Below are positions 15,072 through 21,289 of a stretch of 33,535 nucleotides of DNA, piece by piece. The position numbers and the translations under genes are program-made. Where the stretch lies: positions 1 through 33,535 of the forward strand of contig CAINHC010000028.1 in the NCBI GenBank assembly GCA_903848795.1, in the 5' to 3' direction. The notes under the pieces were generated by a model, which was not told where the DNA came from, did not search any database, and saw nothing but the letters and a program-made list of their open reading frames with translations. Every line of letters starts with the position of its first letter. Positions within the stretch are counted from its first letter, which is position 1. The stretch is from an uncultured bacterium. Its GTDB lineage: Bacteria; Patescibacteriota; Minisyncoccia; Phycocordibacterales; CAIZLB01.

Positions 15072-15811
15072 ATACAATATCAGGCTACTTAGAAATCCTA
15101 CATGAGGTTCCGCTTTTTACCATTGAAACTTTTATGTATGCCCTAATAGGCGGTGTTTTACCTGCGACTTTTTGGCTATGGTTTTGGATGCATGAATCAA
15201 ATGATCATCATGAACCAAAGGATATTATCTTTTTATCTTTTGTTGTAGGAATGGTCGGCGTTTTTGTGGTATATCCACTTCAAAAGATATCTGTCAGTCT
15301 GTTTGACTTAGTGGAAGGTGATTTATCTTCAATTTACATCTGGGCAGTTATTGAGGAAGCAGTGAAATTCGCGGGAGCTTGGTTTATTGCACTCAGACAC
15401 AAAAATGTATACGATCACCCAATAGACTGTTTTATATACATGATGAGTGTTGCACTAGGTTTCGCTGCGATGGAGAACACTCTATTTTTATTAACCCCAC
15501 TATTCCATGGGGACATGGTGGCAAGCGTCTTAACAGGTACAGCGAGATTCATGGGAGCGAGCCTACTTCATGTCGCCGCCTCTGGAGTATTCTCCGTATT
15601 TGTTGGATACAGCTTCTATAAAGGAAAACTGAGCAAAGCAACATGGACACTAATTGGACTAATCATTGCGGGAGTAATTCACACAATTTTTAACTATATT
15701 ATCGTTATAAGTGATGAACAAAATATGTTTATCGCATTTTCATTCGTATGGATTTCCATCATTCTGCTAATATTATCACTTGAGAAAGTCAAAAAAATAA
15801 AGCAATTCTAG
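15056..15811 (+). CDS. PrsW-family intramembrane protease
   Basis: Polytopic membrane protein of 251 aa with about seven hydrophobic segments. The PrsW-type catalytic elements are present in order: EEAVKF at residues 100-105 (the EExxK pair), AAMENTLF with E140-N141, a histidine in SLLHVAASG near 172, and GVIHTIFNY near 215-223. PrsW proteases cleave membrane-embedded substrates, for example the anti-sigma factor RsiW in Bacillus; the substrate here is unknown. Its ATG lies inside the valS 3' end with a 16-base overlap, so it depends on the valS transcript. A large branched hairpin with a T tract follows immediately after its stop. Confidence 0.88.
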   Translation: MANLLNTISGYLEILHEVPLFTIETFMYALIGGVLPATFWLWFWMHESNDHHEPKDIIFLSFVVGMVGVFVVYPLQKISVSLFDLVEGDLSSIYIWAVIEEAVKFAGAWFIALRHKNVYDHPIDCFIYMMSVALGFAAMENTLFLLTPLFHGDMVASVLTGTARFMGASLLHVAASGVFSVFVGYSFYKGKLSKATWTLIGLIIAGVIHTIFNYIIVISDEQNMFIAFSFVWISIILLILSLEKVKKIKQF

Positions 15812-15940
15812 CTCCATTCCAAGGAAATACTATCCTTCTGAGAACACGGCGATTCTCTGCTGAGAATCGCCTCTGCTCGTTGCAACTCGCAAGTTTCTCA
15901 GAAGGATAATATTTCCTTGGAAGAATGGTAGCATTTTTTT
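15811..15940 (+). terminator. Large branched terminator; palindromic element, copy 2 (TGCT-loop family)
   Basis: An outer stem of about 35 bp joins 15811-15843 to 15894-15932, with only a few bulged or mismatched bases. Inside are a perfect 10-bp hairpin GGCGATTCTC/GAGAATCGCC with loop TGCT (15848-15871) and a second arm starting GCTCG. The outer stem begins at the last base of the PrsW stop codon and ends in ATTTTTTT, so it should terminate the valS-prsW transcript. The internal layout matches 5678-5774. Confidence 0.85.
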
Positions 15941-15979
15941 ATTCAATGCTTTATAATTGAATAATAAATATATAAACAT

Positions 15980-16510
15980 ATGAAAAAAAGATCCTTTTTT
16001 GAAAGATTAACGGGGGCGGTTAATATTGACGAAGACGAGCAATTAGAAGAAGCTGAGGATTATGATTTCTCTCCTGCTAAAAATTCTAAACCAGTTATTT
16101 CTGGTTCTAAAAAGAGCGTCCTAGTCCATCCTCAATTTGATGACAAAAATAGATCCGCTTGGATGGATGATTCTTCTGCCGATAGCGAGTTGTCTGTTGA
16201 TGTTTATCAGACACAAGATGACGTTATCGTCAAAGCCATGATTCCAGGGGTCAAAAAGGAAGATTTGGAAATTAATTTAACTAGAGATTCTGTTGTACTT
16301 AAGGGCATTAGAAAGGAGGAAAAGATTGTTGCTGATTATGATTACTTCCATCGTGAGCTTTATTGGGGTTCTTTCTCTAGAACTATTCAATTACCACACG
16401 AAGTCGACATCGAACACGCAGAAGCGATCGAGTCACAGGGTATTTTGACACTAAAACTACCAAGGGTTGATAAGGATAGACAAATGAAGGTTAGAATCAA
16501 GAGCGTATAG
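15980..16510 (+). CDS. Small heat-shock protein, Hsp20/alpha-crystallin family
   Basis: ATP-independent holdase chaperone of the cytoplasm. The alpha-crystallin domain occupies residues about 68-174: it opens with ELSVDVYQTQDDVIVKAMIPG and continues with KKEDLEINL, then FHRELYWGSFSRTIQLP. It closes with the family's signature GILTLKLPR near 157-165. The first 65 residues are a variable, charged N-terminal arm. The short C-terminal tail (KVRIKSV) has an IxI/V-like KVRIK segment that could serve oligomerisation. TATAAT at 15952-15957 and TATATA at 15969-15974 are candidate -10 boxes. No CIRCE or other heat-shock operator is visible. The gene stands alone; no terminator is seen before the promoter at 16568. 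Confidence 0.93.
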   Translation: MKKRSFFERLTGAVNIDEDEQLEEAEDYDFSPAKNSKPVISGSKKSVLVHPQFDDKNRSAWMDDSSADSELSVDVYQTQDDVIVKAMIPGVKKEDLEINLTRDSVVLKGIRKEEKIVADYDYFHRELYWGSFSRTIQLPHEVDIEHAEAIESQGILTLKLPRVDKDRQMKVRIKSV

Positions 16511-16567
16511 GATATTTTGGAGACAGCGCAAAGGACTTGAAAGAAGATTTTAATGGACAAAACGGGC

Positions 16568-16596
16568 TTGACAAATTTACTATATGGTTATATAAT
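16568..16596 (+). promoter_or_regulatory. Consensus promoter of the 124-aa secreted-protein gene
   Basis: Perfect TTGACA (16568-16573), 17 bases, perfect TATAAT (16591-16596). Predicted start near 16603 gives a leader of about 190 nt. The same GGCTTGACAAAT...TTATATAATA string recurs at 18634-18666. Confidence 0.9.
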
Positions 16597-16697
16597 ACTC
16601 CACATAGTTCTTTACATGTTGATTGATTAGATGAGATTCAGTAAGAGCTGGATAGTGCATTCGTGCTTGTTTTTCCTGATTGTCGTTGTTTATAGCG

Positions 16698-16754
16698 GTT
16701 TTAGGCAGATATTACTAAGTTAACCAAGGTTAGCTTGGCGATATCTGTCTAAAC
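16698..16754 (+). ncRNA. Structured leader RNA, copy 1
   Basis: P1 pairs GTTTTAGGCAGATAT (16698-16712) with ATATCTGTCTAAAC (16741-16754). P2 pairs AGTTAAC (16718-16724) with GTTAGCT (16729-16735) around loop CAAG. Internal loops are TACTA and TGGCG. Copy 2 at 18761 keeps P2 and the internal-loop character and changes one P1 pair from C-G to T-A on both sides. No T tract follows; the leader then becomes C/A-rich up to the ATG. Confidence 0.7.
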
Positions 16755-16790
16755 CAAAACAACAACAACCAAAACTAGAACAACAACAAC

Positions 16791-17165
16791 ATGAAGAAAC
16801 TGCAAATTGCCGCACTCACCATCCTCCTCGCACTCACCACCCTCCTCTTCGGGCCAGTATGCCTTACTACCGGCCTCAAGTGGGCCAAGGTAAGTATGCC
16901 GTCATGGGGACAACAACAGACCCAAACGGTACCTAGTGTACCGGCAGCAGACCCCTTTGCTGGCCAGCCGATAGCCCCCACATCCACCGCCAAGCTCACA
17001 ACTTGGAGAAAGGTGTACAAGAAGGGAGATCTGGCAATCTTCTTCCACAGGGGAACTGCGAGTCTGCGCCAGGACAACGTCAGGTGGGATCTCCCAATCC
17101 TCTATGACAGCAAAATGAAGAGGACATGGACCCAGTCGGGTGACCCCATCATGCCGAAGCCCTAA
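16791..17165 (+). CDS. Small exported protein, 124 aa, unknown
   Basis: I do not recognise a family. The N-terminus has two lysines and a hydrophobic stretch (residues about 5-27, AALTILLALTTLLFGPVC), a signal peptide or membrane anchor; GPVC is a poor lipobox. A Gln/Pro/Thr-rich low-complexity region (about 40-68) leads to a C-terminal basic segment with KKGDLAIFFHRG and VRWDLPILYDSK, which could be a small beta domain. Transcription is from a perfect consensus promoter with a structured leader, and codon use is GC-richer than the background, so it is probably made in quantity. Promoter, leader RNA and C/A-rich start region are shared with the lipoprotein gene at 18857, making the two a co-regulated pair despite little protein similarity. 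No Shine-Dalgarno. Confidence 0.75.
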   Translation: MKKLQIAALTILLALTTLLFGPVCLTTGLKWAKVSMPSWGQQQTQTVPSVPAADPFAGQPIAPTSTAKLTTWRKVYKKGDLAIFFHRGTASLRQDNVRWDLPILYDSKMKRTWTQSGDPIMPKP

Positions 17166-17182
17166 AGGCTAAGGTACATCGG

Positions 17183-17201
17183 TGCCCCGCGAATGCGGGG
17201 T
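17183..17201 (+). other. Hairpin after the 124-aa gene
   Basis: CCCCGC, GAAT, GCGGGG: a perfect 6-bp GC stem with a tetraloop, without T tract, in the 3' UTR. Confidence 0.6.
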
Positions 17202-17259
17202 GTGCAACCAATCAATCAACAACAAAAAACCCGAGGTGCATGAAAAACCACCTCAAAAG

Positions 17260-17305
17260 ACCGCTTGCGTCGCCCTTCAAAGGCACGCCAGCGGTATTTT
17301 TTTTT
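17260..17305 (+). terminator. Rho-independent terminator of the 124-aa gene
   Basis: ACCGCT pairs with AGCGGT around an inner GCGT-C-GCC/GGC-ACGC stem, followed by A and nine Ts. The IS insertion begins 12 bases after the T tract. Confidence 0.9.
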
Positions 17306-17308
17306 CAA

Positions 17309-17316
17309 AAATTGGC
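17309..17316. repeat. Target site duplication of the ISL3 element, left copy
   Basis: AAATTGGC, identical to 18629-18636 on the other side of the element. Confidence 0.93.
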
Positions 17317-18628
17317 GGTTCTACGAGAATTAGTGTGGAAGATTTATGAACAGAAACGGTGCAAAAGCTAATGTGATTTTTAAAACATAATTCTCAAAAT
17401 TTCGAAAACCATACGACATTCTCTTAACTAATTTAATCTTGTTGTGACAACCTTCAATGAATCCGTTGGTGGTCCTGCTCTCAAAGAAATTAAGTATGTA
17501 TGGCTTCCAACGAATTAAAGTATTGCGCATTTCTTTAAGTTTGCCAACCTCATACTGTTCAAGTTGTGATAGAAGTATATCAAGTTTCTTTTCTGCTTGT
17601 TTTATGTTCCTTGAATTATACATATCTCTAACTTTTTCTTTAACAAAGTATGAGTCATGCAAAGTTGAAAACTTTTTGTTTCTTTCAAAAATTCCTTTTA
17701 ATTTTTCTGTCTCAGCAAGACTTAAATCTTCCTTGTTTTTTGAAAATAAAAATTTATTAATTCTCTTGTCACCAATGCATCCGTTGACTTGTAGTATTTT
17801 TCTAATGTCATCAACCTGTCTAATCATTTCCTTCACAACATGAAATCTATCAACAACAATTTTTGCATCAGATAACACTTCTTCAATTACATTCAAATAA
17901 CTGGGCTTCATATCAATACAAACCTCTTTAACCCTTGATTTTGCCTCATCAGGCATAGATTTGAAGTATCTTCGTAGTGTCACTTGTCTGTCGTCCTGCA
18001 GCACATCCAAGACCTTCTTGTGACGTGGTTCTCCAATTGTAATCTTCAAATCTCTGCCGGAGAAACTATGTTCATCCACATTCAAAATGATGTCTCCATC
18101 GGGTAGTGTCTCGGTCTTTCTTTTGTCCTTCAACATAGATATTAATACAGGTGCTGACACCTGATATCTCTTGCTTGTTTCTTTGAAGTTGGAGGTTGAT
18201 AAATGCTTCACAGCTTCATTGGCAAAATGCTCGTCATATCTCTTCCTGCTGACACCATTTGGTGATTGTTCAGTGAAGACATACTGACAATGTTTGCATT
18301 TGAATCTTCTAATCTTCAGCACCAGCAAAACCTTCTTGTCTCCATACACTCCATGCAAAATAGTTCTGGTCTTTTGATCATATACGGTTTTAATATTTCT
18401 TTCACACTTGGTACAACAAAAATTATTCTTTGGATTCCTAACGTGGAGAAAAATGTTCTCGTTTGATTCCAGTTTGTCTAGTATCAATCCTTTTAAATTG
18501 AAGCAATTTATGATATCTTTTTTCATACAGAAAGGGCCTTGTTAATGGTTTGTAATTGGTAAATCACATTCCATAGCTTAACACGGCCTTTTTTGTTAGT
18601 TATCCACCACACTAATGTTTATAGAACC
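17317..18628 (-). mobile_element. ISL3-family insertion sequence, complete, 1312 bp
   Basis: Imperfect 27-bp terminal inverted repeats: the left end (17317-17343) starts GGTTCTACGAGAATTAGTGT and the right end (18628 back to 18602) starts GGTTCTATAAACATTAGTGT, 21 of 27 identical. The flanks carry a perfect 8-bp direct duplication AAATTGGC at 17309-17316 and 18629-18636, the size expected for ISL3. One intact transposase gene fills it. The right duplication directly abuts the -35 TTGACA of the next gene. Confidence 0.95.
17330..18526 (-). CDS. ISL3-family transposase
   Basis: DDE transposase of 398 aa. The N-terminal zinc-binding part has two CxxC pairs, CCTKC near residues 37-42 and CKHC near 76-79 (in RRFKCKHCQYVF), typical of ISL3. 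A helix-turn-helix-like region follows (about 100-135). The catalytic acids are plausibly the Asp of LNVDEHSF, the Asp of AKIVVDRFHVVK and the Glu of TTNGFIEGCHNKIK near the C-terminus, in the family's usual context. The frame is intact with no stops, and its stop codon lies inside the left terminal repeat. With the perfect target duplication this indicates a recent and possibly still active insertion. It is transcribed toward the 124-aa gene's terminator. Confidence 0.95.
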   Translation of the reverse strand: MKKDIINCFNLKGLILDKLESNENIFLHVRNPKNNFCCTKCERNIKTVYDQKTRTILHGVYGDKKVLLVLKIRRFKCKHCQYVFTEQSPNGVSRKRYDEHFANEAVKHLSTSNFKETSKRYQVSAPVLISMLKDKRKTETLPDGDIILNVDEHSFSGRDLKITIGEPRHKKVLDVLQDDRQVTLRRYFKSMPDEAKSRVKEVCIDMKPSYLNVIEEVLSDAKIVVDRFHVVKEMIRQVDDIRKILQVNGCIGDKRINKFLFSKNKEDLSLAETEKLKGIFERNKKFSTLHDSYFVKEKVRDMYNSRNIKQAEKKLDILLSQLEQYEVGKLKEMRNTLIRWKPYILNFFESRTTNGFIEGCHNKIKLVKRMSYGFRNFENYVLKITLAFAPFLFINLPH

Positions 18629-18636
18629 AAATTGGC
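18629..18636. repeat. Target site duplication of the ISL3 element, right copy
   Basis: AAATTGGC, immediately followed by the TTGACA -35 box at 18637. Confidence 0.93.
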
Positions 18637-18665
18637 TTGACAAATAAGTTTAATAGTTATATAAT
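18637..18665 (+). promoter_or_regulatory. Consensus promoter of the lipoprotein gene
   Basis: Perfect TTGACA (18637-18642), 17 bases, perfect TATAAT (18660-18665). Near-identical to the promoter at 16568. The ISL3 target duplication ends exactly at its -35 box. Confidence 0.9.
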
Positions 18666-18760
18666 AAAGGTTGTAGAGTTCTTTCAAATATATAGGTTTA
18701 GGAATATTTGAGACAGATATTTGTTGCTTCATTTTTGTTTAAAATGGATGGCTTTGGAAG

Positions 18761-18819
18761 GTTTTAGGTAGATATTACTTAGTTAACACACCGTTAGCTG
18801 GATGATATCTATCTAGAAC
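18761..18819 (+). ncRNA. Structured leader RNA, copy 2
   Basis: P1 pairs GTTTTAGGTAGATAT (18761-18775) with ATATCTATCTAGAAC (18805-18819). P2 pairs AGTTAAC with GTTAGCT around loop ACACC. Internal loops are TACTT and GGATG. The apical loop differs from copy 1 while P2 is identical, and P1 has a compensatory change. Five CCAAA-type repeats follow before the ATG. Confidence 0.7.
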
Positions 18820-18856
18820 AACCAAACCAAACCAAACCAAACCAGAAAGACAACGC

Positions 18857-19471
18857 ATGAAAACAACAATGATCAAATGGATTGCCACAGCAATCGCAAT
18901 GTTTCACCTCGTCTCGTGCGGGGCTGGACAACAGCCTGATGGGCAATACGAGCAACAACTGCAACAACAAGACCCGCGCTTAGTCGTGGGGACAGTGTTC
19001 AACGACGACTGCTTCCGCGGTCAGTCCATCATTCCTCCCAAGGGATGCCAACTAATTCTATGGACAAAGGCAACCGGACCACAATGCAAGTTGTGGCTGA
19101 ATGACCTTGGAAAGGACGCCCGTGGAGTTGGGCGTGCCCAACTCCAAATCGTGCCGGAAGGTCAATACGTTTGGCAACACCCGGTGACCAAGAAGATGTG
19201 GAAGCAAGATTGTAAGAACCGCGTCACGGTGGCGATACCGCCATCACGACCCCAGCCTCAAGTCGTGCCGCCACAGCAGCAACGTTATTACCCACCGCCG
19301 GTGGTACAACAACGGTACTGTCCGCCACCAGTGCGACAACAACGCTACTGCCTACCACCAATGGTTCAGCAGAAGCGTTACTGCCCACCGGTGATGCAGC
19401 AACGTCAATATTGCCCACCAGGGCAATATCAGCAACAACAGTACGTCCCCTACAACATGCGCCGTTACTAG
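18857..19471 (+). CDS. Lipoprotein with C-terminal QQRYCPP repeats
   Basis: The signal peptide of 20 residues ends in a proper lipobox LVSC (Cys21), so the product should be lipid-anchored after export. Residues about 40-130 form a Cys-containing domain (DDCF, PPKGCQL, GPQCKLW, KQDC) that I do not recognise. From about 131 the chain is made of about five degenerate 10-11-residue repeats of the type QQRYCPPPV, ending in a Gln/Tyr-rich tail. Each repeat brings one Cys and one or two Tyr, suggesting disulfide or tyrosine cross-linking at the cell surface. Repeats are also visible in the DNA. Codon use is GC-rich compared with neighbours. It shares promoter, leader RNA and C/A-rich start region with the 124-aa gene. 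No Shine-Dalgarno. Confidence 0.82.
   Translation: MKTTMIKWIATAIAMFHLVSCGAGQQPDGQYEQQLQQQDPRLVVGTVFNDDCFRGQSIIPPKGCQLILWTKATGPQCKLWLNDLGKDARGVGRAQLQIVPEGQYVWQHPVTKKMWKQDCKNRVTVAIPPSRPQPQVVPPQQQRYYPPPVVQQRYCPPPVRQQRYCLPPMVQQKRYCPPVMQQRQYCPPGQYQQQQYVPYNMRRY
19279..19449 (+). repeat. Tandem coding repeats in the lipoprotein
   Basis: About five imperfect 30-33-bp units containing CAACAACG-TACTG-CC-CCACC, encoding QQRYCPPP-type repeats. Confidence 0.75.
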
Positions 19472-19522
19472 CGCAACAGTAGTTGCAGGAGGATGTAACC
19501 ATCCCCACCCTCAAACCAAACC

Positions 19523-19563
19523 CACCCGGGATCCTTCGCAGGACTCCCGGGTGTTTCTTTTGT
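19523..19563 (+). terminator. Rho-independent terminator of the lipoprotein gene
   Basis: ACCCGGGA and TCCCGGGT form a perfect 8-bp stem around a 13-base loop, followed by GTTTCTTTT. Confidence 0.88.
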
Positions 19564-19608
19564 CTAATTTTTCCAACAAAACCAACATACCTACAAGACT
19601 AACCATTC

Positions 19609-19684
19609 TGGTGCCGAGGGCCGGGCTCGAACCGGCGACCCCTTCCTCTTCAGGGAAATGCTCTACCAACTGAGCTACCTCGGC
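19609..19684 (-). tRNA. tRNA-Phe(GAA), CCA encoded
   Basis: Acceptor GCCGAGG pairs with CCTCGGC. The anticodon stem TTTCC/GGAAG encloses CTGAAGA, anticodon GAA. The T arm is GCCGGTTCGAGCCCGGC. The 3' ACCA is present in the DNA, unlike the other four tRNAs here. Confidence 0.95.
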
Positions 19685-19742
19685 ATTATACGGCGTTGTG
19701 CCACTGCACATCCACCCTACCATATCGCACCCTAAACCTGTC

Positions 19743-20039
19743 TTAAAACTTCTTCAACGTGTTAAGGATATCAATTCCTCCATTATTTTCAACCCCTCCA
19801 GTCAAAGAATTTATACTACCATACATTTTTAGTATATTCTCAAGATATGGCTGAATGTAATAAAAGCTACCCAAAGTAAAGCCTATAATGATGACCCATT
19901 TGATTATAGAAATAGCAGCAGACATTCTGTATGCACTATGGAGACGCTTGATCATTTTGTTATTCTCCACCATCATCCCCCTGATCTCGTCCAAATCATC
20001 ACGCATCTCTTTAATTTCTTGCTCTATGGATTCATTCAT
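19743..20039 (-). CDS. Small coiled-coil membrane protein, 98 aa
   Basis: I do not recognise a named family. The N-terminal 35 residues are charged with heptad spacing (EIKEMRDDLDEIRGMM), a likely short coiled coil on the cytoplasmic side. One membrane segment follows at about residues 42-64 (ISIIKWVIIIGFTLGSFYYI), then a 35-residue Gly/Asn-rich tail outside. Similar short coiled-coil plus single-helix proteins are common unknowns in CPR genomes; that is general knowledge, not a search result. It lies between tRNA-Phe and the methyltransferase on the same strand, 77 bases after the methyltransferase stop, so it may be the last gene of that transcript or have its own weak promoter. Confidence 0.72.
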   Translation of the reverse strand: MNESIEQEIKEMRDDLDEIRGMMVENNKMIKRLHSAYRMSAAISIIKWVIIIGFTLGSFYYIQPYLENILKMYGSINSLTGGVENNGGIDILNTLKKF

Positions 20040-20116
20040 GATTGAATTATTTTTATTATTGAATTCTACTTATTTACGTTTTTTTCTACATTGCCGATTA
20101 CAACTATATCATATCG

Positions 20117-21283
20117 CTAAGCACTTTTCCAGCGTGCAACAATTCCACAAGGAAGGATAATTGGGGCGACACCAACTATCTTCTTGTCCTCCATTTTACC
20201 TACCATTATCTTTTCAAAGCCAACTGAATCCTGCTCAATACAAAGCTCCCCATGCTCCACCTCCCCACCTCGCTTGGCAATCAAATTTTGCAAATTTTGA
20301 GAATATGCAATTGAAGAATATCCAGCGGCATATCCGTTCAAAATCAAAAAAAGAGCGTCGTCAGAAAGCAATTCAAAAATTAATTCCAAGAATGGCAAAA
20401 AATCTTTTTCAATTTTCCAGACTTCACCCTTAGCACCTCTTCCAAAAGCTGGGGGATCTAGAATTATTCCATCGTATTTATTTCCTCTTCTAACTTCTTT
20501 TTTGACAAAAGAAACTGCATCTTCCAAAATCCATCTAACCGGCATCTCTTTTACACCAGCCAGCTCTGCGTTTTCATTTGCCCAAGTCACAGCACCCTTT
20601 GATGAATCAACGTGCGTAACATGCGCTCCAGCCAAAAGACATGCGATAGTTGCACCACCAGAGTATCCAAAGAGATTCAAAATTCTTGGAGGATTTTCTT
20701 TTGAGAATTTTTGGACGTCATCTTCAACACTCTTGTCGCCAGTCCCAATAGCGTCTCCATGAGAATTATCCAAGGCTTTTTTAATCAACTCCATTGACCA
20801 CTTCCAGTTTGTAAACTGTTCTGGAAAAATTCCAGTGTGTTTGAATGGAGTTAATCTTGCATAAATATTCAGCGCCGGTAATCCATCACCCATTTCAAAT
20901 TTTACTGGCCATCTGTCTGGAATAGATCTTGTCTTGATCCAGTTTCCAGTATCTTCGTCTTCTCCCCTTGTTTCTCCATTTTCACCCCCACCCACAGAAC
21001 CTCTATCACTTCTTCCATCACCACCTCGTCCCCCTCGCCCACTTCCCCCACCATTTCCAGACTTAGCAAACACAGCATCGATGTTTGGCCATAGATTTAA
21101 ATTATCATTTCCTATTGTGCCCACTGTTTGAGCAGAACCATTCGCAGACGCGTTAAAAACCGCCTTAGGCCACAGAGCCTGGGGATCTGGTCTTGCAATC
21201 AAATATTCACCATATCTCTCCAATTTAAAACTGTTACCAGCATCAATCAAAGCATATTCCTTTTGAGGTTTAAATATAAACAT
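20117..21283 (-). CDS. SAM-dependent methyltransferase, RlmI/COG1092-like, with Gly/Arg-rich insert
   Basis: Class I Rossmann methyltransferase. Motif I is ILNLFGYSGGATIACLLAGA (residues 201-220), the next strand is VTHVDSSKGAVTWANEN, and motif IV is LDPPAFGRG at 275-283. This combination is that of COG1092 enzymes, which methylate 23S rRNA (RlmI, and the C-terminal half of RlmKL). The exact base here is unknown, and I see no N-terminal PUA domain of RlmI type; residues 1-70 form a short beta-rich region instead. Residues about 75-112 are an almost pure Gly/Arg/Asp/Ser stretch (GGGSGRGGRGGDGRSDRG) between the N-terminal part and the catalytic domain. It recalls RGG RNA-binding tails and is absent from ordinary family members. 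The ATPase gene ends six bases upstream, so the two are probably one operon. Confidence 0.87.
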   Translation of the reverse strand: MFIFKPQKEYALIDAGNSFKLERYGEYLIARPDPQALWPKAVFNASANGSAQTVGTIGNDNLNLWPNIDAVFAKSGNGGGSGRGGRGGDGRSDRGSVGGGENGETRGEDEDTGNWIKTRSIPDRWPVKFEMGDGLPALNIYARLTPFKHTGIFPEQFTNWKWSMELIKKALDNSHGDAIGTGDKSVEDDVQKFSKENPPRILNLFGYSGGATIACLLAGAHVTHVDSSKGAVTWANENAELAGVKEMPVRWILEDAVSFVKKEVRRGNKYDGIILDPPAFGRGAKGEVWKIEKDFLPFLELIFELLSDDALFLILNGYAAGYSSIAYSQNLQNLIAKRGGEVEHGELCIEQDSVGFEKIMVGKMEDKKIVGVAPIILPCGIVARWKSA

Positions 21284-21289
21284 ATTATT

